Origin: Synechococcus sp. AG-679-D13
Lineage (GTDB): Bacteria > Cyanobacteriota > Cyanobacteriia > PCC-6307 > Cyanobiaceae
DNA: 47,827 nt
Assembly (NCBI GenBank): GCA_003210735.1
Contig: QCUM01000014.1
Span: 1-47,827, forward strand
Direction of reading: 5' to 3'
Shown here: in pieces, positions 28,526 through 36,373 of the stretch
Layout of the letters: the number at the start of each line of letters is the position of its first letter
Numbering within the stretch: position 1 is the stretch's first letter
Program-made: the position numbers and the translations under genes
The notes under the pieces: generated by a model
What the model saw: the letters and a program-made list of their open reading frames with translations, nothing else
Told to the model about the DNA's origin: nothing
Databases searched by the model: none

Positions 28526-28831
28526 TTAACTGCTAATGTCTGAATATCTAGTTTGTCGACTCCCTTTTTTTGCCCAGTAAGTCACTATATTTTCGCCTCC
28601 AGGTCTTGGTACGCTACAAGTAGCTCTTAGTATTTTAAATGATCTTCTTGGACCCATTGGCCAGTTACCTACGGCTTCTATTTTCCTAATTCTTCCTCCG
28701 ATTGATTGTATACACACTTCAAATTTATCTAATTGAGTCTGATCTACCGTTTCAAAAATAAAGTCTGTACCAACGCATATGAGATGCTGTGATCTGACCC
28801 ATGTTTTTAATTGTTTTAGTTTGTCTTCCAT
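28526..28831 (-). CDS. cpeR: Phycoerythrin operon activator
   Basis: 101 residues. HLICVGTDFIFETVDQTQLD and AVGNWPMGPRRSFKILRAT, then VPRPGGENIVTYWAKKGSRQ, match CpeR, the activator of phycoerythrin gene expression known from chromatically acclimating freshwater strains. It resembles the regulatory part of type 2C phosphatases rather than a DNA-binding domain, so its mechanism may be indirect. The start overlaps the end of cpeT by 16 nt, giving a cpeS-cpeT-cpeR unit that couples lyase supply to activator level. Identity is firm; targets in this strain are inferred. Confidence 0.9.
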   Translation of the reverse strand: MEDKLKQLKTWVRSQHLICVGTDFIFETVDQTQLDKFEVCIQSIGGRIRKIEAVGNWPMGPRRSFKILRATCSVPRPGGENIVTYWAKKGSRQTRYSDISS

Positions 28832-29451
28832 TCTTCAATTTTTCCTTCATTAAATTGCTCTGCTTTTATTTGATCAGAATAGCTTGCAATTCTTTTGAAG
28901 ATTAGTTTTCCATGCTCAGAGCCCCATACTTGCTGATCATTTTTGGGATCGTAGCCACGGTCTCGACTTATCCATTGATGTTTATTGACTTCGACTTCGC
29001 TAACAAGATAAGTTATTTTTCCATCTCTTGGAACTAAACATTTTTTACCAGGCTCAACTTTGCCAATATAATTACCTGGCAAGTTTTCGCGAAAGTGCAT
29101 TGAACATCCACACCTTTGTGTAAGAGTATCTTTGTTTAGATGTTTGAGCAGATCTGGATTTTTACCTGCTCCCGCAATGCGTTGAGCATTGTCAAAGCCG
29201 TAGTTGTTAACAATAAAGATGTCATCTGAGATTTCAAGACTATGTATACCTTGTCTATAGGGTTCCCATGGAGCAAATTCATAAACTTGTTCTGAATAAA
29301 ATCCTACACCATTGAATATTTCCCAGGGAAGAGGTCTGAAATATATATGTATGCGAGCAAAATCTTTTGGATTCTCCTGTGACTGATCAATGTTGTCATA
29401 GCATCCAGCCAATATTTTCGCAAAGTTTTCTATATCTTTAATTGTTTTCAT
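28816..29451 (-). CDS. cpeT: Phycoerythrin beta-165 bilin lyase, T type
   Basis: 211 residues. FARIHIYFRPLPWEIFNGVG, YSEQVYEFAPWEPYRQG, QRCGCSMHFRENLPGNYIG and LVSEVEVNKHQWISRDRGYD are CpeT/CpcT landmarks; KVWGSEHG-like and FKRI strands close the barrel. It should attach phycoerythrobilin to Cys165 of CpeB, and perhaps the equivalent Cys159 of MpeB. It begins 5 nt after cpeS and overlaps cpeR. Compared with rpcT it has an insert around residues 95-125. Confidence 0.9.
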   Translation of the reverse strand: MKTIKDIENFAKILAGCYDNIDQSQENPKDFARIHIYFRPLPWEIFNGVGFYSEQVYEFAPWEPYRQGIHSLEISDDIFIVNNYGFDNAQRIAGAGKNPDLLKHLNKDTLTQRCGCSMHFRENLPGNYIGKVEPGKKCLVPRDGKITYLVSEVEVNKHQWISRDRGYDPKNDQQVWGSEHGKLIFKRIASYSDQIKAEQFNEGKIEEWKTN

Positions 29452-29456
29452 TTTAT

Positions 29457-30032
29457 TTATAGGCTAATTCTTTTTACTTCTGAGGCGAATGATGTTTGCA
29501 GTATTCCGCTCCCTTCCGAGGTTTTCAAAATGGATGATCTACATCTGACATTTTCACTTACAAACCATATCCTTTCCTCTGCTATTGATTGTTCATAATG
29601 TGTTTTCAGGACCAATGTCCCATCGCTCGAAAATTGATAACTTGACTGCGCTATCTGTGCTTCGGCATAGCCTAGGCTTCGTATTAATAAACCACTTTCA
29701 TCATCTTTCTTCAGTGGAATTATTATACAAGTACCCGAAGAGACTTCGGAAGGATCATCTGGTTCCCAATCGCTCTCTGCAGACCAACTCATTTTAAATG
29801 GTTGAATAAATGTATGTACTTCAATCTCATTTTTTTTGTAATTTTGGTATAACTCATTAACCCCTTCTTCATTTTTATCAATTTTTTCAATCGTTATTTC
29901 ACTAAGCACTTCTTCAAATTGCTGAAATGCAAGTGAATGGCCCGATCTCATTGATCTCCAGGATCCTTCGCTTTGAGCAATGAATTGCTCAATTGTCATT
30001 GTTTTACTATCTAAAATCGGTTTGACGCTCAT
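29457..30032 (-). CDS. cpeS: Phycoerythrin beta-82 bilin lyase, S type
   Basis: 191 residues from the ATG at 30032; an ATG at 29999 (MTIEQFIAQSEGSWRSMRSG) is nearer the usual family start and may be the real one. SGHSLAFQQFEEVLSEITIE, FKMSWSAESDWEPDDP, GLLIRSLGYAEAQIAQSSYQ and ERIWFVSENVRCRSSIL are CpeS features. CpeS attaches phycoerythrobilin to Cys82 of CpeB and probably of MpeB. It heads cpeS-cpeT-cpeR, with 5 nt to cpeT. Confidence 0.88.
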   Translation of the reverse strand: MSVKPILDSKTMTIEQFIAQSEGSWRSMRSGHSLAFQQFEEVLSEITIEKIDKNEEGVNELYQNYKKNEIEVHTFIQPFKMSWSAESDWEPDDPSEVSSGTCIIIPLKKDDESGLLIRSLGYAEAQIAQSSYQFSSDGTLVLKTHYEQSIAEERIWFVSENVRCRSSILKTSEGSGILQTSFASEVKRISL

Positions 30033-30171
30033 CCAGCTTTGAACGGTTTATCTGGATCATATTAACCATAGAATCGACCATCAGGGATACCGCCATTGGT
30101 GTAGACGAGACTGATTGTTCAAATTCTGTTTGATTCTCTTGATTTTGTGGGCTGGAACGATAAATGGGCAT
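30007..30171 (-). other. Short open frame, possibly disrupted gene, upstream of cpeS
   Basis: An ATG at 30171 opens a 54-codon frame (MPIYRSSPQNQENQ...) that overlaps the first possible cpeS start. In a second minus-strand frame the same stretch encodes LVYTNGGIPDGRFYG and then stops, with an in-frame TGA a few codons before it. Either may be the remains of a short gene broken by a frameshift, or chance. No database check was possible. Low confidence. Confidence 0.25.
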
Positions 30172-30261
30172 AATTAAGAATCTGAATGATTTAGATTGTT
30201 GCTTTAATAGTTTTGGTATTCTCTCACGGAGTGAGAATTCCCAGGCTTTAAAGCGTAAAAG

Positions 30262-30996
30262 TTAAATTTTTGAAATAGAAACGATTTTGCCGCCTTGGGA
30301 CAGGATCGTTTTAATTGTTGCAGACATTGATGTTTGAGCTATGACTGAACGCTGCTCAACGCGACGATTAGCACCTACTTGGCGATTCGAGGTCCAACAG
30401 ATTGTGATTTTATTGGAGAAGCCAACACCTTTTCTTTCAACCGCTGCTGGTGCACTATCCATACAAAGACTCTTCAGAAGTTTCGAATCTTTGGATGCAT
30501 TGTCGTAACCCGCAAAACCTGCATCTAATGCATTAGATCGTGCATAGTTTAATGTTTTCCCACCAACCATACTTTCTTTTGCGCGATCATAAGGGACGTT
30601 ATCAACGCCAAAGGCTGCATAGTACTCGTCTGAATATGTATAGCTTGTAATTTCTGCTTCATATCCTTCTTCCTGAAGAAGCCTTACATGACTCATCAGT
30701 TCAGCTTGATCATGAGGTGGCCTACCTAAAAGATGTTTGAAATTTAGTTCAACAAATCTGTAGGGGTTATTCGTTTCCAGAAATAATTTTTTGTAGGTAT
30801 CGGATTGAGCCATTGCCGTGACAAGGTCTTGTACTGACAAGTCACCATTCATAAACAAAGCTTCAATGGATGGATTCTTGTCCAGCTCCATCATGTGTTT
30901 ATTGCCGAAGACTTGCTTGTAGGCTTGATTGATGACATCAGCCGAATGACTGATGTCTACATTGGCTTTTGACGAAAGAGTTGTGATTTGAGACAT
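30262..30996 (-). CDS. cpeE: Phycoerythrin I-associated rod linker
   Basis: 244 residues. A Pfam00427 linker domain covers about residues 18-145 (INQAYKQVFGNKHMMELD, VQDLVTAMAQSDTYKKLF, YRFVELNFKHLLGRPP), followed by a CpcD-type domain at the C-terminus ending ATIKTILSQGGKIVSISKI. It should join phycoerythrin I hexamers in the rod. It has no N-terminal Cys-containing extension, so it is not expected to carry a bilin. A terminator lies between it and mpeD upstream. CpeD- or CpeE-type naming is by size and position. Confidence 0.82.
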   Translation of the reverse strand: MSQITTLSSKANVDISHSADVINQAYKQVFGNKHMMELDKNPSIEALFMNGDLSVQDLVTAMAQSDTYKKLFLETNNPYRFVELNFKHLLGRPPHDQAELMSHVRLLQEEGYEAEITSYTYSDEYYAAFGVDNVPYDRAKESMVGGKTLNYARSNALDAGFAGYDNASKDSKLLKSLCMDSAPAAVERKGVGFSNKITICWTSNRQVGANRRVEQRSVIAQTSMSATIKTILSQGGKIVSISKI

Positions 30997-31013
30997 TGGT
31001 TTTTTGTTATGTA

Positions 31014-31044
31014 TGCAAAAAATAGGGGTCGTTTTTGCGACCCC
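31014..31044 (-). terminator. Intrinsic terminator between mpeD and cpeE
   Basis: On the minus strand GGGGTCG-CAAAAA-CGACCCC is a perfect 7-bp stem followed by TATTTTTTG. It lies in the 69-nt gap between the mpeD stop and cpeE start, so cpeE depends on read-through or its own promoter. Confidence 0.85.
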
Positions 31045-31065
31045 AATTAATTAGTGATTTATTAG

Positions 31066-32715
31066 TTACATCACTTCTGTGATTGACGTGATTGTGCCAC
31101 CCCGCGCATGAATGTATTTCATTTGGCTGGACATATCTTTGCCGGAAACAAGATATGTGTTGCCCGCTGTTCTTTGTCGAGTTCTTGCTGACTGAGTCGA
31201 TACAGTGATTCTGAATCGCTTCGTTGTTTGATCTGCCGATCCCGATTGAGTACCTGTACGATTAATTCTGGTTGATGTTTTGCTCCATCCACTGGGTACA
31301 CTATTTGTAGCAACTGATCTCACAAGGCTGGATCCGGTTAGTACGGTATCGCTTGCAGCGAAGCCTTCTGCCAAGTTGAGATGTCTGTTGAAGGATACTT
31401 GTGAACGACCATTCTCGCTAAGGATCCGTGCGTAAGGAACAGTATCCTCTCCATAGATATTTTGATATTCACTACTATCTACATAGCTGCTAATTTCAGC
31501 TTCATACCCACCTTCTGCCAAGATTTTGGTGTGTTCACTGATTTCTGCCTGAGATTGAGGCGCTCTACCGAGAAAATGTTTGAAATTCAGTTCAATGAAT
31601 CGATACGGAGCATTGGATTCAAAGAATCTTCGCTTGTATTCGGCAGACAGTCCGATGGCACGAACCAGTTCTCTTGTGCTTAAAAATCCTTCTGCATACT
31701 TGCTTTCTGCACTGATAGCCCTTTCAAATTCCATCAAATGGGGGTTGCCCATCACGTGCTTGTAGGTTGCGCGGATTAAAGCATTGACCTGATCCGCTGT
31801 ATCACCAGGGCAGCGCTGGTATTTCTCCTGCTCTCTTTGCGCTAATCCGAATGTTACATACGCATCGCCTCTCAGTGGGCCAGAATCTTTCCCACTTGTA
31901 ACACCAGGTGCTTTTGGAGCGAATTTCGTTGAGGTAATACTGGCTTGTGTGGGTGCAAAGCTGAAGGCTTGGCTTGGAACACTAATTCTTGGGGCAACAC
32001 CACTAGCAAGGTTTCTTGTTAGCGCTGGGCTACCACCTCTCGCGCTATCACTTCCTGCAAAGCTTTTGGAAAGAGCTGCCAACAGCGGAAATGCCGCTGT
32101 TGATAGGTCAGCTGGAGAATTCCAAGAGCGTGCGTAGGGAACAACATCGCTCCCAAAAACTTCTAAGTACTCTGCGGAGTCGACAATGCTGTCAACGACT
32201 GTGTCATATCCGCTGGATGACAAGAGCTCAATCTTTTTGGAAACCTCACCCTGATTCTCTGGTGCGCGACCCAGCAAGTGCTTGAAATTCATTTCAATGC
32301 CGCGTTGAGGGGCAACACTTTCAAAGAATCTCTTCTTGTAGAAACTCGATTTGGCGAGCCCTTTAACGAATTCCCTTACCGTTAAGCGACCATCTTTTAG
32401 TTGAGCTTCTAGTTCTTTGCAACGCTCGAAATCCATCACATGAGCATTACCAAAGACTTGTCGGTATGCAGCATTGATCGTTGTAGCAAGCGCAGAAGCG
32501 TCATCAGGGCTGTAGCACTCACTTGTCACCCTATGGGGGCAGTCGCTGTGGGATCGTGGCCCCACACCAATCGCCATTTGGTCACAGGATTGCTTTAAAA
32601 ATTCTCCGGGTGTTAATGCTGCTTTTTTCTCCTTTTTACCTTTGTGCTGAAACTGAACTGGTTGATCCCATTTCTTAGTCGCACCGAACCCTTGAGCTTG
32701 CTGATTGTTAGACAT
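31066..32715 (-). CDS. mpeD: Double-domain phycoerythrin linker (MpeC-like fused to CpeD-like)
   Basis: 549 residues, close to the 548 reported for MpeD of strain WH8102. The N-terminal extension has Cys44 (KQSCDQMAIGVGPR) and Cys59 (SDCPH), matching the phycourobilin-bearing pattern of MpeC. A first Pfam00427 domain spans about residues 78-205, a second about residues 305-430 (TYKHVMGNPHLMEFERA, YRFIELNFKHFLGRAP), and a CpcD domain ends the chain (MSSQMKYIHARGGTITSITEV). The fusion could bridge a phycoerythrin II disc to a phycoerythrin I disc. It lies 42 nt after cpeC on the same strand. Confidence 0.9.
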   Translation of the reverse strand: MSNNQQAQGFGATKKWDQPVQFQHKGKKEKKAALTPGEFLKQSCDQMAIGVGPRSHSDCPHRVTSECYSPDDASALATTINAAYRQVFGNAHVMDFERCKELEAQLKDGRLTVREFVKGLAKSSFYKKRFFESVAPQRGIEMNFKHLLGRAPENQGEVSKKIELLSSSGYDTVVDSIVDSAEYLEVFGSDVVPYARSWNSPADLSTAAFPLLAALSKSFAGSDSARGGSPALTRNLASGVAPRISVPSQAFSFAPTQASITSTKFAPKAPGVTSGKDSGPLRGDAYVTFGLAQREQEKYQRCPGDTADQVNALIRATYKHVMGNPHLMEFERAISAESKYAEGFLSTRELVRAIGLSAEYKRRFFESNAPYRFIELNFKHFLGRAPQSQAEISEHTKILAEGGYEAEISSYVDSSEYQNIYGEDTVPYARILSENGRSQVSFNRHLNLAEGFAASDTVLTGSSLVRSVATNSVPSGWSKTSTRINRTGTQSGSADQTTKRFRITVSTQSARTRQRTAGNTYLVSGKDMSSQMKYIHARGGTITSITEVM

Positions 32716-32757
32716 CTGTTTAGTAAATTGAGTTGAGTAAGTTGTTGAATTGAAAAA

Positions 32758-33642
32758 TTAGTTCACAGGAGTGATGCTTGCTATTTTCCCACCTTCCTTG
32801 TGAATTCTTTTGAATTGCTCGGAAAGTTTATCAAATGGAACGTAGAAGATTCTATTACTTCTTGTGTATCTAGAAATTCTTCGAACGTTGTTTGCGCTGT
32901 AGGCAGTGACTTCGACTCGGTATGTAATTCCTTGGTCGCCAGCACCCACGCCCAATCTTGCTGGTGCATCCTGCAAGTTTGTTGATGGTCGGAAGCTCCA
33001 TCCCTGGGTTTCAGTGGATGATGGTGGAATGACAGCTAATGGTTTGTTTTGGTAAACAGCACCACCTAATTTGCTCTTGATACCTGAAAGATCACCTTTA
33101 AGGCTGCTGCTGCTATTACCTCGAAGTAGCTGAAAACTCCAGGTAAATTCCTGCATTGTTCCACAGCTTTCTGTCTTCCATCCTCTTTGGTATGGAACCA
33201 CCCATTCACCAAAGTAATTTTGATATTCTTCGGAATCGAGGAAGCTATCAATATCAGCTTCATATCCTTGGCTATCGAGTCTTTCTGAATGAGCTCTCAT
33301 TTCTTCAAAATCTACGGGAGCTCTTCCGAGTAGATGTCTGAACGTCAATTCAATGTAGCGATATCTGGCACAACTCTCAAAAAACCTGCTTCGATAAAGG
33401 TCGCTTTTTGCCAATCTCCGAATGAACTCTCTAACACTGATCTCTCCCAGTTTGAACTGAGACTCTGAGACAATTTGTCGCTCGCTGTCCATGACATAGG
33501 CATTGCCAAGAGCTTGCTTGTACAAAGAGCGAATGATTTCCTCTTTGTTGGCGTCAGTTGCTCCTGGCAAGAGTTCGACAGGTGCTTCGCTGTCCTGAGA
33601 GAAGCGTTCGACCCCAAGTAGCGAGGCAGGACCGAAGGGCAT
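32758..33642 (-). CDS. cpeC: Phycoerythrin I-associated rod linker
   Basis: 294 residues. MPFGPASLLGVERFS is the characteristic CpeC/CpcC opening. The Pfam00427 domain follows (SLYKQALGNAYVMDSERQIV, VREFIRRLAKSDLYRSRFF, YIELTFRHLLGRAP), then a linker and a C-terminal CpcD domain (YRVEVTAYSANNVRR ... EQFKRIHKEGGKIASITPV). It holds phycoerythrin I hexamers on the phycocyanin disc. No chromophore Cys extension is present. It is the first gene of cpeC-mpeD-(terminator)-cpeE. About 200 nt of AT-rich leader lies before it. Confidence 0.92.
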   Translation of the reverse strand: MPFGPASLLGVERFSQDSEAPVELLPGATDANKEEIIRSLYKQALGNAYVMDSERQIVSESQFKLGEISVREFIRRLAKSDLYRSRFFESCARYRYIELTFRHLLGRAPVDFEEMRAHSERLDSQGYEADIDSFLDSEEYQNYFGEWVVPYQRGWKTESCGTMQEFTWSFQLLRGNSSSSLKGDLSGIKSKLGGAVYQNKPLAVIPPSSTETQGWSFRPSTNLQDAPARLGVGAGDQGITYRVEVTAYSANNVRRISRYTRSNRIFYVPFDKLSEQFKRIHKEGGKIASITPVN

Positions 33643-33839
33643 GGATGAGCTCGCGTTTCGCCCTGCAATGATCGTCTAGATGGCTTGCGGCCAACCGCTT
33701 TCTTTATAAACCTCAATCAATTGTGTTCATATGTTGCCTGTCGTGCGCAACCCATTGAATTGCGGGCGGGTGGCGTGCAAACGATTGCGACTATGCATGC
33801 AGCTTTGTAAATAAACTTTCGTCGGCTCCCCTCCCCGTG

Positions 33840-34532
33840 TTATTCCAGCGATTCAAGGCTTGTGCGAGTTGTTGATCTGGTTAATGGGTTCCAGCAATCC
33901 AGCTCAGCACTCGGACGGTTCAATAGATATTGAATTTGCTCTCCCAATCCTGTGCATAATGTGAAATCAGCACCCTTGATTGATTCAACATTCTCTAAGT
34001 TTGCTCCTTGAAGATTTGCACCCCTGAGATCTGTCATATTCAATTCACTAGTTCCAAATCGTGTATCTCGGCACATTGTTCCTCTCATAATCGCTGATCG
34101 CAGATCTGCTCCAGCCAGTGAGACACCATCCAGTAGTGCTCCCGACAAGTCGCTTCCGCTGAGGTAGGCTCCCATCAACGACGCTTTCCTTAAATCCATT
34201 TCCCTTAAGTCAGTGCCGTTCAGATAGGCACCATTGAGCTTAGCCCCCGGACCAATTGCTCCACTTGTCGAAATATCAAATTGATCAGGGAATTTTGTAT
34301 CACTATCGTATTTCGCTAGACGTAAATCTGCTTCATTCAACTGGCATAAGGACAAATCGGCTCCCCGTAGATCACATCTACAGAGTTTTGCTTTCGTGAG
34401 ATTGAGCTTGCCTAATTTAATCCTTCTCCAATCTGCACCTCTCGCATCAACGATTCCGTCTTCCAGTTTCTCTGGACTAGTCTCTTCTGGTTTTTTCCAT
34501 TGATCTAAGTCGAGTTTGTTTGAATGCCCCAT
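33840..34532 (-). CDS. Pentapeptide-repeat protein next to cpcG2
   Basis: 230 residues from the ATG at 34532, 8 nt after the cpcG2 stop; upstream in-frame starts would overlap cpcG2. Repeats of the A(D/N)Lxx type run through most of the chain: LRGADLSLCQLNEADLR, LNGAYLNGTDLREMDLRKA, GSDLSGALLDGVSLAGADLR and TDLRGANLQGANLENV, which should fold as a square right-handed beta helix. The C-terminus (CTGLGEQIQYLLNRPSAELD) is unlike the repeats. Such proteins act as protein-binding scaffolds. Coupling to the membrane-anchored linker suggests a role with it, but that is inferred. Confidence 0.85.
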   Translation of the reverse strand: MGHSNKLDLDQWKKPEETSPEKLEDGIVDARGADWRRIKLGKLNLTKAKLCRCDLRGADLSLCQLNEADLRLAKYDSDTKFPDQFDISTSGAIGPGAKLNGAYLNGTDLREMDLRKASLMGAYLSGSDLSGALLDGVSLAGADLRSAIMRGTMCRDTRFGTSELNMTDLRGANLQGANLENVESIKGADFTLCTGLGEQIQYLLNRPSAELDCWNPLTRSTTRTSLESLE

Positions 34533-34540
34533 GTTGATCT

Positions 34541-35305
34541 TTAAGTTCTCAGCATCGATACTGCAATTGTAATCAATAGACGTGTGATTTCGATACCTCC
34601 AGCAACGATGAGAGCAAGCCAAAGCCTAAGTGCAAACGTTGGGACCTTCCCATTCACCCAATTGGCAGACATTTCTGCTGGCGTTTCCAGGGCAAGTTTC
34701 CCTTGTGCAGAGGGAGCTCGCATTTGTAGTGAGTTACGCCAGTCCATTCCGTAGCGTGGATATTTTTGATAAATTGGCAATTCACCAATACTTTTCCCTG
34801 GCAGTATTCTTGAACGTTGTTGTGGTACGAGGTCGTAACCAAAGCTTTCCATGTATTCATTGCTTTCCAGTATCTCGTCCACAAATCGTGTAAATCCTTT
34901 CTCTCCTATCAACACGGCCCATGACCTTCTTTCCGCATCGCCGTGGACTGGTCTGCCTAATACACGCCCAACGACCTGGTCCACCATTCTGTAATTTGAA
35001 CTGCATTGGTAGTAACCCTGTTGAAACCTCTCAGACAGAAGCAACCCCCTAATAAAGTCCCGAACGGTTATGTTTTTACTTCGAAGTTGTGATTCAAGAT
35101 TTGGGTCTTTATCACAGCTCATTGCGTGAAAAAATATTTGTCGATATGCCTTCTCGATTGATGCATCGATCGTCGTCCTGACTCCTTCATCACCTGCTGC
35201 TACAGATCCAATGTTCTGTGGCTGGTTTGTGCTGTTATCACCCGCCAGATCTGTAACACGGGAATTTTGAGTTGATAGCGGGTGTTCAAGTAGCGGGATT
35301 CCCAT
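34541..35305 (-). CDS. cpcG2: Membrane-anchored phycobilisome rod linker, CpcG2/CpcL type
   Basis: 254 residues. After a loose N-terminus, a Pfam00427 domain covers about residues 45-170 (IEKAYRQIFFHAMSCDKD, VRDFIRGLLLSERFQQGYYQ, YRMVDQVVGRVLGRPVHG), with CpcG-style YDLVPQQRSRILPGKSIGEL after it. The last 30 residues (ALRLWLALIVAGGIEITRLL and on) are a hydrophobic helix, as in CpcL (CpcG2), rather than a core-binding C-terminus. CpcL anchors core-less rods to the thylakoid membrane, often serving photosystem I. It is followed by a pentapeptide-repeat gene. Opening residues MGIPLLEHPLSTQNSRV are typical of CpcG. Confidence 0.85.
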   Translation of the reverse strand: MGIPLLEHPLSTQNSRVTDLAGDNSTNQPQNIGSVAAGDEGVRTTIDASIEKAYRQIFFHAMSCDKDPNLESQLRSKNITVRDFIRGLLLSERFQQGYYQCSSNYRMVDQVVGRVLGRPVHGDAERRSWAVLIGEKGFTRFVDEILESNEYMESFGYDLVPQQRSRILPGKSIGELPIYQKYPRYGMDWRNSLQMRAPSAQGKLALETPAEMSANWVNGKVPTFALRLWLALIVAGGIEITRLLITIAVSMLRT

Positions 35306-35374
35306 GCGTGACTTCTGAGTATATTTACTTTATCCTATCCGCCTCGAGCCTCACTCGTGCATTGATAGGTCTTA

Positions 35375-35950
35375 TCAGGTCTTAACAGCAGCAATATTAA
35401 GTTCTTGCATGAGATGCTCAAAAATATTTGTCAGTTGTGCTTTGCCCTTGGCAGTTCCCACCTCCTCTATTGTCAAAATTTCAAGGTATCTGAGAGCTGT
35501 GCTTAGCCCGCTTATCGGTACACCCATTTTTTTATAAAGTTCTCTTAGGGCAGCCATTCCTTTTGGGCTGGTGAACTTTGTTTTGTTGCATGCATATGCA
35601 TAATTAATAACTCGATGAAATTGCCAGCAATCACTCCAGCAGGCTTCTGCTCTTTCAGTTGGATATAGTGCTCCTCCTGGCTTTACTAGATCAGGCTGTT
35701 CCTCCAGCAGTCCCTTTCTTGATGCTGTAACTAGATCATTTGATTTGGTTTGAATCTTTGATATTTCGCTTGTAATTGTTCCTGAGATTTTGCAAATCTT
35801 TCTGATCTCCTCTTGCGTCAAATGTCTTTTCTCTTCGTCTGCATTCTTTATGGCTGTTCTCACTTCAATGTTCAGAGTTATGTCGTCACTCAATCCTTGA
35901 ACTTTCGCCTTTTTAATTAATTCATTGATTTGCGGACTCGATTCACTCAT
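35375..35950 (-). CDS. aplA: Allophycocyanin-like protein
   Basis: 191 residues, a divergent phycobiliprotein. QPDLVKPGGALYPTERAEAC and the following WSDCWQFHRVINYAYA align with the QPxLIxPGGNAY...RRMAACLRD helix of beta chains, placing Cys104 at the bilin position (Cys108 is near). A long, charged N-terminus and the lack of later bilin cysteines set it apart from rod subunits. Proteins of this sort (AplA) occur in marine Synechococcus phycobilisome regions; their role is not settled. It is transcribed on the minus strand before cpcG2 (69 nt). Confidence 0.75.
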   Translation of the reverse strand: MSESSPQINELIKKAKVQGLSDDITLNIEVRTAIKNADEEKRHLTQEEIRKICKISGTITSEISKIQTKSNDLVTASRKGLLEEQPDLVKPGGALYPTERAEACWSDCWQFHRVINYAYACNKTKFTSPKGMAALRELYKKMGVPISGLSTALRYLEILTIEEVGTAKGKAQLTNIFEHLMQELNIAAVKT

Positions 35951-36373
35951 GCCCTCAATTTATTTTTCATAAATTAATTTACGCCCTTTGTTCGCCCAAG
36001 ATCCCCTTGTTTATAACTCTTTACTTTTGCCTTCTCGCATTTTTGTTCCGTTGCATTTGCTTTGCGGCTGACAATTATTATCAACTCTTCGTCGTTTCTT
36101 ATCATCGGCACCTTTGGTTCTTTGGAATGCTTCTGTGCTGTGCTGCGTATCTACTTGCTTTCTTTTTTGATTTATTGATTTTACGTGAGCTCTAGTCCCT
36201 TTGTTTGATTCTCTTAGTTGCTTTGTTTTGTGTTTTTTTTCGTTTTTTAGACTTCAATCTGTTGGTTGAACCTCTTTGGCCCGCAAGCGCCTTGGGCCGT
36301 GCTTGAACTATTGCAAAGATTTTTCTCGTAATCTCATAATCCACTGTATTTTCCCCGTATTCACATCTTTTTT
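35951..36373. other. 423-base intergenic region between aplA and mpeE
   Basis: This stretch must hold the divergent promoters of aplA (minus) and mpeE (plus). It is T-rich on the plus strand, with runs such as TTTTTTTTCGTTTTTTAG. Two small inverted repeats are seen: TTCAA-N8-TTGAA at 36253-36270 and GGCCC-N11-GGGCC at 36278-36298. A frame from 36007 to 36195 begins with TTG and codes for mostly Phe, Leu and Tyr, which I take as a result of the T-rich bias. No RNA gene is recognised. Confidence 0.5.

Noticed and set aside
36007..36195. 62-codon frame upstream of mpeE with many Phe, Leu and Tyr codons
   Set aside because: It begins with TTG, has no ribosome-binding site, and its hydrophobic composition follows from the T-rich bases.
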